Assembly (NCBI GenBank): GCA_023392075.1 | Contig: JAEVZU010000179.1 | Location: 1-64,000, forward strand | From: Bacillota bacterium | GTDB lineage: Bacteria; Bacillota; Clostridia; Acetivibrionales; DSM-1351 | Direction of reading: 5' to 3' | DNA length: 64,000 nucleotides | Part shown: positions 42,530 through 51,494 of the stretch, in pieces | Layout of the letters: each line of letters starts with the position of its first letter | Numbering within the stretch: the first letter of the stretch is position 1 | Program-made: the position numbers and the translations under genes | Notes under the pieces: generated by a model | Seen by the model: only the letters and a program-made list of their open reading frames with translations | Told to the model about the DNA's origin: nothing | Databases searched by the model: none

Positions 42530-43327
42530 CTATGCTTCTTCAAACTCCCTTCCGTAAACCTCAATCTGACTCAGAGCCGGGAAAGGAGACGGATCATCAG
42601 ACTTAATCAAATTACTAAGCCTGACCAGAGTTGTTATCTTTTTTTGAAAAGTTAATTTATGGGGTTTCTGACTCTTTTCCAACTGCCAATCAATAGAAGT
42701 TCCATCGGAAAAAGACAAAGTGACTTGTGTCCACCAATTGTCATGTGGAAAGTCAGCGCGGGTATACAGGATAATTTTATCAGTCTCTATTTTACGGCCA
42801 AAATCAACCAAAATTGTTGCATCCTCCTGTCTGTTAATTCCCCATGATTGGAAAGGCCATTCTCCGTGTGAAGTATTGGCAACAACACCATCTATTGCAT
42901 TCCTTGCTGCAAAAACCGCTTCCCCTCTGGTCTCAACATTTGCTGCAGCATGAGGATAGCAATTGGTTTCCCCGTGCTGATCAGCAACATTTAACGCAAG
43001 ATTCCTATATACTCCTATCTCATCCCCGGTAGCAACCCGTGCATAAAGATAGTGTTTACTTCCACAGAAAACTTTTGGAGAATAGCTTATTCTCTTTTCC
43101 CCGAAAGGTACGTTATAGTTTACATCACCTGTAATATATACGAAAGCAGGCCCAAGGGCATCATCAATCTGCAGAAGAATATTAAGATTTTTTACAGACG
43201 ACTCCAGGCGTATTACATCACCAGGCTCATATTCCGAAGTGTAGGCAAGAGTCACTTCATTTTCTCCGGTATTTTGCAGCTTTACATTTTGATCTTTATC
43301 AATAATTTTTAAGGTTAATTCCGCCAT
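42530..43327 (-). CDS. Cytoplasmic discoidin-like carbohydrate-binding protein
   Basis: A 265-residue protein with no signal peptide. The N-terminal ~110 residues form a beta-rich domain (GDVIRLESSVKNLNILLQIDDALGPAFVYI). The C-terminal ~150 residues resemble an F5/8 type C-like sugar-binding module: FAARNAIDGVVANTSHGEWP, QSWGINRQEDATILVDFGR and ILYTRADFPHDNWWTQVTLSF. It has no catalytic motif. It could help recognise intracellular oligosaccharides or act with nearby carbohydrate genes. AAAGGAG precedes the ATG. The 221-bp gap upstream contains a perfect 14-bp palindrome CTATAAATTTATAG (43464-43477). Confidence 0.75.
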   Translation of the reverse strand: MAELTLKIIDKDQNVKLQNTGENEVTLAYTSEYEPGDVIRLESSVKNLNILLQIDDALGPAFVYITGDVNYNVPFGEKRISYSPKVFCGSKHYLYARVATGDEIGVYRNLALNVADQHGETNCYPHAAANVETRGEAVFAARNAIDGVVANTSHGEWPFQSWGINRQEDATILVDFGRKIETDKIILYTRADFPHDNWWTQVTLSFSDGTSIDWQLEKSQKPHKLTFQKKITTLVRLSNLIKSDDPSPFPALSQIEVYGREFEEA

Positions 43328-43548
43328 AATAACTCCTTTAAAATATTTATTGCTTTAATTATATTCTCCAATGAATTTTTCTGATTATTACGTTAATCCA
43401 AGTATATCATTCACTTTATACTAATTCCTGTTATATATTATCGAAAATATTGCAAATCCTACACTATAAATTTATAGATTAAATTTTTAGTATAGTAATG
43501 TCTGTACAATCTTTATGATAATCTTAAAGAAATTTCTAAATCAGGTAT

Positions 43549-44442
43549 TCAAGATTTCTTTGATAATATAATTTCTTTAAATTTTTCAGCGGCATTGGAG
43601 TGTACTGAGCTTTTCATTTCAATAAGTCCTATGCCTCTGGTAGGAAGCTGATTTTCCAGCTTGACATGAAACACCTCATTGTTATCGATAAACTGTCCAC
43701 AAAGTTCCATTGGGATGAAAGCCAGACCCATGTTGTTCCTGACAAAACTGATAATCAAATCGAGACTGCCAAGCTCCAGGATAGGTGACAAGGATATACC
43801 GGCTTTTTCAAAAAAATCGTCAATGCATAAACGGCTGATGCTTTTACGTTCCAGCATTACAAGCGAATATTGGGATAGCTCGGAGAAAGACATGCTGCCG
43901 TTTGTCAGATTTTTATATATCGCGCCGCCGATCAAAATATCATGGACTTCACAACATCTCGTTATAGAGAGTGTATCATCCTCAAAGGGTAAGTTTATAA
44001 AGCCAAAATCCACCTGCCCGCTTTTAAGTAACTCAACAGTTTCAAGTGAAGTCCGATTTGTGATTTCTAATCTGATTCCAGGATATTTTTTTGCAAAGCT
44101 TGTAATATACGGTAAAAGATAATAGTTGCAAATTGTATCGCTGGCACTGATGGATATTATTCCGCTTTCCAGATGCACCAACTTTTCAATCCTGGTTTCA
44201 GCCAATGAAATATGTGAAAATGCTTTTTCAAGCTCATCAAAAAGCACCTGTCCTTCGTAAGTTAAAGTAATACCTTTTTTCGATCTGATACAAAGAACCG
44301 TGTGCAGCTGTTCTTCCAAAGTTTTTAATGCAGTACTTATATTCGGCTGTGATACATACAAATTTTCTGCCGCACGAGTCAGATTGCGTGTTTTGCCAAT
44401 CTCATAGAACACTTTATATAATTCCAGCGAAGTTCCTTTCAT
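43549..44442 (-). CDS. LysR-family transcriptional regulator
   Basis: A 297-residue regulator. The N-terminal HTH is RNLTRAAENLYVSQPNISTALKTLEEQL, and the effector domain begins near residue 90 (GIISISASDTICNYYLLPYI). GGATGTG lies before the ATG. It diverges from the adenylosuccinate synthetase-like gene; a T-N11-A candidate site lies between them. LysR regulators usually activate the divergent gene in response to a small ligand, so it may control that gene. Confidence 0.92.
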   Translation of the reverse strand: MKGTSLELYKVFYEIGKTRNLTRAAENLYVSQPNISTALKTLEEQLHTVLCIRSKKGITLTYEGQVLFDELEKAFSHISLAETRIEKLVHLESGIISISASDTICNYYLLPYITSFAKKYPGIRLEITNRTSLETVELLKSGQVDFGFINLPFEDDTLSITRCCEVHDILIGGAIYKNLTNGSMSFSELSQYSLVMLERKSISRLCIDDFFEKAGISLSPILELGSLDLIISFVRNNMGLAFIPMELCGQFIDNNEVFHVKLENQLPTRGIGLIEMKSSVHSNAAEKFKEIILSKKS

Positions 44443-44454
44443 ATTATCACATCC

Positions 44455-44469
44455 ATAAGTATAATTTAT
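44455..44469. promoter_or_regulatory. Candidate LysR box
   Basis: ATAAGTATAATTTAT (ATAA-N7-TTAT) fits the T-N11-A pattern of LysR sites and lies 13 bp before the LysR start in the divergent region. AT-rich DNA makes chance matches likely. Confidence 0.4.
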
Positions 44470-44557
44470 TGATACGATATATAATATATATTTTATTTAT
44501 CATTGTCAACGGAGTATACTGCAAATAGAAGTGATATTTTGAAGGGAGATGTATTAT

Positions 44558-45826
44558 ATGTCAATAAAAGTAGTAGTTGGAGCTCAATTTGGTGATGAAG
44601 GCAAAGGCAAGATGGTTGACTGGCTCGCAAAAGATGCCGATATGGTCGTGCGCTTTCAGGGAGGGGATAATGCCGGACATACGGTTATCAATGAGCATGG
44701 CGTTTTCAAACTGCATATTATTCCATGCGGAATATTCCGCCCCGGATGTAAATGTTTTATCGGAACCGGCACTGTCGTCAATCCTGATGTGTTGATTGCT
44801 GAGATGGAAATGCTTTATAAAGCAGGAATTGGCTTGTCAAATCTTATGCTTTCGGAGAAAGCGCAGCTCATTATGCCCTGGCATGTTGCCTTAGATGAAG
44901 CTATGGAACGCTCCGGCGGCATAGGAACCACCAGGTGCGGCGTCGGGCAAGCTTATGCTGATAAATTCCTTCGTAAAAATTTCCGTGCTGAAGATTTACG
45001 CAATATGGATGCTTTCAAAGAGAAATTGTCCCGGCATCTTGAGTTCGTAAATGCACAGCTTGCCTTTTATGGGGCAAAGCCGTTTTTATCTGAAAAAATT
45101 ATTGAAAAATGCCTGTACTGGCAAGAAAAATTAATGCCTTTACTCTGTGATTCTTTTGATACCATTCATTCTGCTCTTGTAAAAAAAGCTAACATCATAT
45201 TCGAAGGACAGCTTGGAACAATGAAAGATATCGACCTCGGCATCTATCCCTTTGTCACGTCATCAAATCCTGTTGCCGCTTATGCTGCGGTAAGCGGAGG
45301 ATTTTCACCCAAATTAATTGATTGTATTACAGGCGTGTGCAAAGCCTTCTCCAGTGCAGTAGGCGATGGGCCCTTCCCTACTGAAATGCCTGAAGGCGAC
45401 GCTTCGCTGCTTCGTGGTTCCGGCTTAAATTCGGATGATGAGTACGGGGCAAGAACAGGGCGCCCTCGCCGTATTGGGTGGCTTGATTTACCTGTTTTAC
45501 AGTATGCAAACGCAATAAACGGTTTTGATGAATTGGCTCTGACAAAGCTCGACAAATTAGACTCATTACCTGAAATCAAGGTGTGTACCCATTACACACT
45601 TAATGGTATGACACTTAAGAATATGCCCAATACCCATGACCTTTATCGAGTAGAACCGATATATGAAGCCATACCGGGCTGGTTATCCGACACATCGGGC
45701 TGCAATACCTTTAATGAATTGCCCGAAAATGCAAAACATTATGTTAAAACAATCAGTAAAAAAATCGGTGTACCAATCCGGTATATCGGAAATGGGGCAA
45801 CCAGGGCGAGTATGATTTTAGTCTGA
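44558..45826 (+). CDS. Adenylosuccinate synthetase-like protein (divergent paralogue)
   Basis: A 422-residue PurA-family ligase, nominally joining IMP and aspartate with GTP. Kept motifs: GAQFGDEGKGK (P-loop), RFQGGDNAGHT, GDGPFPTE and TGRPRRIGWLDLPVLQYA. Several normally strict positions differ: GTTRCGVGQAYADK replaces GTTGRGIGPAYEDK, EGQLGTMKDID replaces EGAQGTLLDID, GIYPFVTSSNP replaces GTYPYVTSSNT, and TKLDKLD replaces TKLDVLD. ATG 44558 follows AAGGGAG; the ATG at 44549 is too close to that site. It diverges from a LysR regulator, unlike housekeeping purA. It may act on a different nucleotide or amino acid or in a special condition (inference). Confidence 0.85.
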   Translation: MSIKVVVGAQFGDEGKGKMVDWLAKDADMVVRFQGGDNAGHTVINEHGVFKLHIIPCGIFRPGCKCFIGTGTVVNPDVLIAEMEMLYKAGIGLSNLMLSEKAQLIMPWHVALDEAMERSGGIGTTRCGVGQAYADKFLRKNFRAEDLRNMDAFKEKLSRHLEFVNAQLAFYGAKPFLSEKIIEKCLYWQEKLMPLLCDSFDTIHSALVKKANIIFEGQLGTMKDIDLGIYPFVTSSNPVAAYAAVSGGFSPKLIDCITGVCKAFSSAVGDGPFPTEMPEGDASLLRGSGLNSDDEYGARTGRPRRIGWLDLPVLQYANAINGFDELALTKLDKLDSLPEIKVCTHYTLNGMTLKNMPNTHDLYRVEPIYEAIPGWLSDTSGCNTFNELPENAKHYVKTISKKIGVPIRYIGNGATRASMILV

Positions 45827-45850
45827 AGGAGGTAGTTTACTTATGCATCT

Positions 45851-46369
45851 CTAAATATAGCGTCTTACTTTATTCATATAATTTATATACTCTTCCCCGA
45901 ATTTCTTTACGCACCATCTTTCTTCAGATAGGATAATCCAGTGCGCTGATATCTGGAAGACCATCAGTATTGCAAGCAATATTAATGACTGAGTAAGCAG
46001 CACACAACCTAAAAAATAAATGAAATATGCCACATACATAGGATTACGGGAAATTCTGTATAACCCTTTAAGATTAATGCCATTCTCGGCAGGTTTTGCA
46101 AAATTTGATACCGACACAATACAGAACAGGACTCCTAATCCATATATCACCAAACCTGTATAAAGCCAGTATGGATTAGTCGTAATCTTGAGGAAGCACA
46201 GATATACAATGAGCAGAATGTTTGAAATCTGATAAAACCAGTACACTGCTTTTTCTTTTCCAAGCAGCGGAGCGAAGAAGGCCGCACGATTTAATGCTTC
46301 CTTGTCCAATATGCCTAAAAGTACAAATCTTATAAGTATAAATGGTATTAAAATCAGAAATGCATTCAT
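45851..46369 (-). CDS. Isoprenylcysteine carboxyl methyltransferase-like membrane protein
   Basis: A 172-residue membrane protein of the ICMT/PEMT-like methyltransferase group. It has four to five hydrophobic segments and the C-terminal signature GLYRISRNPMYVAYFIYFLG followed by SEERWCVKKFGEEYINYMNKVRRYI, which forms the SAM and lipid-headgroup site. In bacteria the substrates are varied lipids or isoprenoids. It converges on the purA-like gene with a 24-bp gap. GGGGAT precedes the ATG. Confidence 0.87.
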   Translation of the reverse strand: MNAFLILIPFILIRFVLLGILDKEALNRAAFFAPLLGKEKAVYWFYQISNILLIVYLCFLKITTNPYWLYTGLVIYGLGVLFCIVSVSNFAKPAENGINLKGLYRISRNPMYVAYFIYFLGCVLLTQSLILLAILMVFQISAHWIILSEERWCVKKFGEEYINYMNKVRRYI

Positions 46370-46723
46370 AGTATCCCCAATTCTCCTCTTGTATCTTTGC
46401 CCATAGTATTTTATCTCAAATTCTGATTTACTGCTTTGTTGGATTATATAAATAATCCGAAGTTCAATTAATATTGTACTATAAAAAAGGAAAGCAGTCG
46501 ATATTTACGATCTGGTGCTTCATTTATCTTCGTTAAATCGAGATTAATGTCTCAAAAACTCAGTTATCTAATCCTAAGGATTTTGAAAATGTATCCTTAA
46601 ATCGATGATTCAGATAATTTTATGTCTAAAATGTTATTCTTGCTCATAATAATTGAAACACGATGTGTCTGCAATTGTCACTGGTAGAATATTGTCAAAT
46701 TCAAACCACAATTCATGAAGCCA
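46370..46723. other. Intergenic region, no gene seen
   Basis: AT-rich spacer between the methyltransferase-like gene and the end of the GH95 gene. It has a small inverted repeat, GGATTAT-ataa-ATAATCC (46441-46458), 72 bp before the methyltransferase start. No ORF with a ribosome binding site, known RNA or clear terminator was seen. Confidence 0.5.
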
Positions 46724-49246
46724 TCACAATTTGTTATGGTTCATTTCCTCTCCCATGACCTCTTTTCCCGAAAAATACATCAAGTATGTATTTCCCTCCA
46801 CGGTATCAAACTCCCACAGGACTTTTTCAGAGGCATACAAATCAACAGGAGAGCCACCATAGACAACCACCGCCCTTTCATTTGTCATAAACCTGCATAT
46901 GCCACCCCTCCCGGATTTGACCACGATCTTCTCCGGTTGTCCATCCTTCCATTGCATATCAACCGTAAAGCCACCTCTTGCCCGCAACCCTCTCACAAAT
47001 CCATCCGGCCATTGTTTAGGCAGTGCCGGTAAAAAGCGAATATATCCCTCATGACTCTGAAGCAGCATTTCAGCAATTCCTGCAGTTCCTCCGAAGTTGG
47101 CATCTATCTGGAAAATTCCGTCCGGATATATTTTCCCCAGAAGACATGGAGATACGAGCTTTGTAATGAGAAGTTTCAACGCGTAAAGGCTGTTTTCAGC
47201 ATCATGCAGTCTTGCCCATAAATTGATGCGCCAGGCAAGCCCCCAGCCCTGAAGTACAAAATCCCGGAAACTTAGAGATACTCTTGATGCCTCAGCCAAC
47301 TCCGGAGTGTCACAGGGATTGATCTGCCAGCCCGGATATAAGCCATACAGGAAGGAGCAGTGTGAGTCTTTTAGTTCCGGATCGTCCCAGTCGTCAGACC
47401 ATTCCTGCAACTGTCCAAACCGACCTATCTTGTATGGCAGCAGTCTGTCATAAGCCGCTTTCAGCTGTGCGGCAAAGGGGGCATCGATTCCAAGAATACT
47501 GCAAGCTTCCATTACATTACTGAATAATTCTTTGGTCAACGCCGTATCCATTGTGGTCCCAAAACTGACAGCGGCAACCTGCCCATCCCTTGCTCTGAAA
47601 GTCCGTTCCGGAGACGTACCGGGGCATACCCCCAGATACCCGTCTGCATCCTCTATCAACGAATCCAGCAAAAATTCGGCACATTCCTTCATAATAGGAT
47701 ATGCTGTCATTTTAAGATAGTCTCTGTCCATACTGTATATATAATGAAGCCATACATGCTGGCACAGCCAGGGTCCACTCATCAGCCAATTGGCCCAGGA
47801 TGGATTTCCGATGCCTTCTCCCACTGGACTGATTGCATTCCATATATCTCCGTTGGAGGCAGTTGCCCACCCCGTGGCACCGTAATAAGCTCTTGCCGTT
47901 TTTCTTCCATTAATGCGAAGCCGGTCGATGTAATTAATAAAAACACCATGGCATTCAGGTAAATTACATACTTCTGCAGGCCAATAATTCATCTGAGCAT
48001 TGATATTCAATGTCCAGTTGCTACTCCAGGGCGGCCTTACCTCCTCATTCCAGATACCCTGCAGGTTCGCCGGAAAATTACCAGGTCGTGAACTGGATAT
48101 GAGAAGGTATCGCCCAAACTGAAAGAAAAGTGCATAAAGTTCTGGATCTTCTTCCTCTTTCCTTAACATTTCAAGCCGCTGATCCATTGGAAGGGAAGAA
48201 TTTTTTGAAACACCAAGACAAATATCAACACGGTCGAACAGTTTCTTGAAATCTCTTACATGAGATTGCTTCAGAACCCAGTATTTTTTCACCATGGCTT
48301 TCGCCAAAATATTCGAGCAGATAGCTGCAACATTCCTTCCCTGCACACTAGGACTTTTATCATAGCCATTAAAACTTGTAGCCGCTGTCAGCAGCAGAGT
48401 TACACTGTCAGCTCCTTTTACATGCAACCCTTTAGCATCCGTCCATAGCCTCCCCCCATCCGAAGCTGCTCTAAGCTGTGCCATGTAACACATCCCCTTG
48501 TCATGCTCATATATAACCGCACACGGTATTTCTCCCTTGTAGTTCGGTTCAACATGACTGGGAGCTTCTCCCTTTAAAAGGATGCTTCCATTTTCAGAAG
48601 GAAGCATGGTATGCTGCAGCACGCTGTCCATTTTTGCATCAAAGGTAACTCCTCCGGGTTCACTGCATGAAATATGAATAACCAACACATCATCAGGATT
48701 GCTGCAAAAATATTCCCGTATATACCGTCGGTGGCCAACGCTGTAACATACTTTTACAATTGCGTCATTAAGCACAAGCTCCCGGCGATAGTACTCTGCT
48801 TCGGCTTCGTGTCTGAAATTCATCCTCAAATTTCCAAGAGGCATATACGATTCATTAAATGGGCCTTGCATTTTTTGCGCAACTTTATCCGCGTCTTCAT
48901 ATCTTCCCTCAAAGATTAACCTGCGTACTTCCGGCAAATATTCCATACATTTTGGATCAAGAGTTTCTATGGGTTCTCCCGACCATAGGGTTTCTTCATT
49001 AATTTTAACAACCTCATTCTCAATTCCGCCAAAAATCAGGCCGCCTATACGTCCGTTCCCAACCGGGAACGCGGTGTTCCAATCAGATTTTTCGCCGATT
49101 CTGCCATCCTGGTTCACTTTGCTGAGATTTTCCGGCGTACCTCCGATGAAATCCCTGGCCGGAGCTTTGAGCCACAACTTGCTTCTAGCTTTAATATTGG
49201 TACGAAATGGGCAATTGCTTAAATTTGTATCTCCAGTAATTTTCAA
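46724..49246 (-). CDS. Glycoside hydrolase family 95 (alpha-L-fucosidase or alpha-L-galactosidase)
   Basis: An 840-residue GH95 enzyme. The N-terminal beta domain has WNTAFPVGNGRIGGLIFGG and INEETLWSGEP; the (alpha/alpha)6 barrel contains LQGIWNEEVRPPWSSNWTLNINAQMNYWPAEVCNLPE, GDIWNAISPVG and IFQIDANFGGTAGIAEMLLQS, all GH95 hallmarks. No signal peptide, so it is intracellular. A TTG at 49246 is taken as the start since AGAGGTG lies 4 bases upstream; the frame is open to another TTG at 49276 without a site. Last gene of the fucosidase operon. It would release terminal alpha-1,2-linked L-fucose or L-galactose from imported oligosaccharides. Confidence 0.92.
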   Translation of the reverse strand: MKITGDTNLSNCPFRTNIKARSKLWLKAPARDFIGGTPENLSKVNQDGRIGEKSDWNTAFPVGNGRIGGLIFGGIENEVVKINEETLWSGEPIETLDPKCMEYLPEVRRLIFEGRYEDADKVAQKMQGPFNESYMPLGNLRMNFRHEAEAEYYRRELVLNDAIVKVCYSVGHRRYIREYFCSNPDDVLVIHISCSEPGGVTFDAKMDSVLQHTMLPSENGSILLKGEAPSHVEPNYKGEIPCAVIYEHDKGMCYMAQLRAASDGGRLWTDAKGLHVKGADSVTLLLTAATSFNGYDKSPSVQGRNVAAICSNILAKAMVKKYWVLKQSHVRDFKKLFDRVDICLGVSKNSSLPMDQRLEMLRKEEEDPELYALFFQFGRYLLISSSRPGNFPANLQGIWNEEVRPPWSSNWTLNINAQMNYWPAEVCNLPECHGVFINYIDRLRINGRKTARAYYGATGWATASNGDIWNAISPVGEGIGNPSWANWLMSGPWLCQHVWLHYIYSMDRDYLKMTAYPIMKECAEFLLDSLIEDADGYLGVCPGTSPERTFRARDGQVAAVSFGTTMDTALTKELFSNVMEACSILGIDAPFAAQLKAAYDRLLPYKIGRFGQLQEWSDDWDDPELKDSHCSFLYGLYPGWQINPCDTPELAEASRVSLSFRDFVLQGWGLAWRINLWARLHDAENSLYALKLLITKLVSPCLLGKIYPDGIFQIDANFGGTAGIAEMLLQSHEGYIRFLPALPKQWPDGFVRGLRARGGFTVDMQWKDGQPEKIVVKSGRGGICRFMTNERAVVVYGGSPVDLYASEKVLWEFDTVEGNTYLMYFSGKEVMGEEMNHNKL

Positions 49247-49292
49247 AAAACACCTCTCAAAATATCTTCTTTTCAAACTTTCACTTTAACTT

Positions 49293-49449
49293 TTAGACGG
49301 ATAACAAAACAGAATTACCAATTTCCCGGCTGAAATAAGGCTTTGGCAGGTAAATCGCTTCGCCAACCCCAGACGGGAGGATCGGCATACCCCCTGCTGT
49401 AGTTTCAGATGTCGGTTCATAATATATTTTATAGATAAGCTCTCCTGGA
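49293..49449 (-). pseudogene. C-terminal-like frame between GH95 and beta-helix genes
   Basis: After the stop of the secreted beta-helix gene, a different frame stays open and reads ELIYKIYYEPTSETTAGGMP, ILPSGVGEAIYLPKPYFSRE and IGNSVLLSV before a stop at 49293-49295. Its composition looks coding and continues upstream inside the lectin region for 40 codons. It has no ribosome binding site. It may be the tail of a lost gene or chance. Confidence 0.3.
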
Positions 49450-51372
49450 TTATTGAATTTGCCACTGCTGGTTATTTCCCGCAGAATAAGTCCATTGTAT
49501 AACTGGTACTCCGTCCACGGTAGAGGCATCTTTAATATCAATGAATTTACCGCTATGTCGGGCAAAAATCCCGTAATAGCCTCCGGCTTGCGGCACGAAT
49601 CCGAACTGTTGGTTTTGACCTATGCCGGATGCCCATTGTATTACATTGGCGCCATCGGCAACCGTTGCTCCGTTAATATCCATATACTTACCGGTTTTTA
49701 CATTTTTGAATTTGTAAAAGCCATTTCCTGCACTTTCCAATACCCATTGCTGGCTGGTGTCACCACTATAAGTGTATTGTACAATCTGAGCGCCATCGTT
49801 GGTTGCTCCACCGTTTACCATTGCACATTTGCCACTATGTTTTGCCATCAGTGCATAAGTTGTACCGACACTTAAAGGAAATACTGCAAAGTTGGAAACG
49901 TTGCTGGTATTACTGCCAATACTGAAATTACCTTGAGAAGCATTTGTAATGTTGGTTCCATTAATTTTCAGTGCGTAGAACCATATATTTTTAATTCTGC
50001 GGTTGGTGTCATAGCCATTAATTGATGAGCCAGGGGTATAGCCCGGCTGATTATATGAACAATTTGTAAAATAAATACTATCAATTTCACGCCCTGGGTT
50101 ATAGTTGTAAGTTGAGTTATAAACTACTGCCATACCTATAAAGCTTTTTCCAAAAGAAGGCTCCATGTAACCGGTTACACGAATATTGCTGAATTTAAAA
50201 TTAGCAGCCCTTACCCTGTCACCCACTGTGAAGTATATGACAGGACGTCCTGACGTGCGGCTCCAATCATCAATGTCGACATTCGCAACAGTCACATCTC
50301 GTATTTCCTCGTCAGTATTTTGGTCACCATATACACCTACATGGATTGCCTGTGCCAAATCGGGCAAAAGAACCGAATTGGTGACTGTAGCATTCTCACA
50401 AGTACCTGTATAGCCACTCTTTCCTCCTCCGTAAAATGTAATGGCATCATCGTTTGTACGTATAAAAACATCATGGATGTTAACTCCGTTAGAACAAAAA
50501 ATGTCGTATCCATCGCCCCATTTCTTTGAGCTGAAAGATGCCGTATTACTAATTGACAAATTGTTGGTTTGTGCACAGTTTAACCCAGCGCCACCATTGC
50601 CGCCCCAACCATGGTTTAAGTCGATAACACCATCAATAGTGACATTGCTGGACCTTTTTACTTCAAGTGCGTTATACGATGCCCTATAAATAAACCCTCT
50701 TCCAAGGATTTTGACATTCGTTACATCGTTGGCAACAACACCCGCTACAGCGGCGCCCCCTTGTACATAAAGTGTTTGTCCGCTACTGAGGGTTATAGTG
50801 TTCGTGATATTGGTGCCAGTGGGAACAAATATTACGTTCGGGTCACCATTTTGCGGAGGGTTAGCTTCCATAGGATTGGCGATGATATGAATGCAATTGT
50901 TGTAATGGTCACCGTTTATGTCAACATAAAACTTTTCGGGACCTGGTATAGAGAAGGTAATTGTATTGTTGCTAATGGTGGGTGTGATATTAAGCGATGC
51001 AGGGCGTACAGCTGCACTGGAAACAGTACCTGAAAAAATAATCTTGATATCGATTTTTCCTTCACAGTCAAAGTTGGCAACAGTAGTATTAACCTGCGAC
51101 CCGCTTTGGTTGGTAACAAGAGCATTGTAAAGCGGTATAGCTGTATATGCCGATGCTCCATCTTGCTTTGCCTGAACAGCATAAGGAAACTGACATCCCT
51201 GTAAACCCGAAAGCTGGGGATATGTTATCAACTGGGCAGCAACAGCACCTGCGGTAGAGGGAAACATTATTATCGAGCAAGCTACTGACAAGGCCAAAGC
51301 AATGGCCAAAATTTTACGCAAAAACTTACTAATAGCAACACCATTTAAACTTAACACATCTTTTTTAAACAT
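49450..51372 (-). CDS. Secreted beta-helix glycosidase-like protein with C-terminal ricin-type lectin
   Basis: A 640-residue secreted protein. A long signal peptide (about 1-46, with LRKILAIALALSVACSIIMFPSTAGA) is followed by a beta domain and a right-handed parallel beta helix (about 170-480) with GH28/GH49-like repeats: NVTIDGVIDLNHGWGG, GDGYDIFCSNGVNIHDVFIRTNDDAITF. The paired Asp in TNDDAITF resembles the catalytic Asp pair of such enzymes. Residues about 500-640 are a ricin B-type beta-trefoil with three QxW-like repeats (QQWVLES, QQFGFVP, QQWQIQ). AAAGGAGGT precedes the ATG. As the only secreted enzyme of the operon it probably does the extracellular cut; substrate unknown, and polygalacturonase should not be assumed. 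Confidence 0.82.
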   Translation of the reverse strand: MFKKDVLSLNGVAISKFLRKILAIALALSVACSIIMFPSTAGAVAAQLITYPQLSGLQGCQFPYAVQAKQDGASAYTAIPLYNALVTNQSGSQVNTTVANFDCEGKIDIKIIFSGTVSSAAVRPASLNITPTISNNTITFSIPGPEKFYVDINGDHYNNCIHIIANPMEANPPQNGDPNVIFVPTGTNITNTITLSSGQTLYVQGGAAVAGVVANDVTNVKILGRGFIYRASYNALEVKRSSNVTIDGVIDLNHGWGGNGGAGLNCAQTNNLSISNTASFSSKKWGDGYDIFCSNGVNIHDVFIRTNDDAITFYGGGKSGYTGTCENATVTNSVLLPDLAQAIHVGVYGDQNTDEEIRDVTVANVDIDDWSRTSGRPVIYFTVGDRVRAANFKFSNIRVTGYMEPSFGKSFIGMAVVYNSTYNYNPGREIDSIYFTNCSYNQPGYTPGSSINGYDTNRRIKNIWFYALKINGTNITNASQGNFSIGSNTSNVSNFAVFPLSVGTTYALMAKHSGKCAMVNGGATNDGAQIVQYTYSGDTSQQWVLESAGNGFYKFKNVKTGKYMDINGATVADGANVIQWASGIGQNQQFGFVPQAGGYYGIFARHSGKFIDIKDASTVDGVPVIQWTYSAGNNQQWQIQ

Positions 51373-51494
51373 ACCTGACCTCCTTTTAAATTTTAGTTTC
51401 TTGAATTAAGAATCACTTCCTTTTTTCCGGTTTATGAAATTAATACCGCCAAATAAAATAGTACCATTACTATGGAAACCATCAGCACTTCCAT

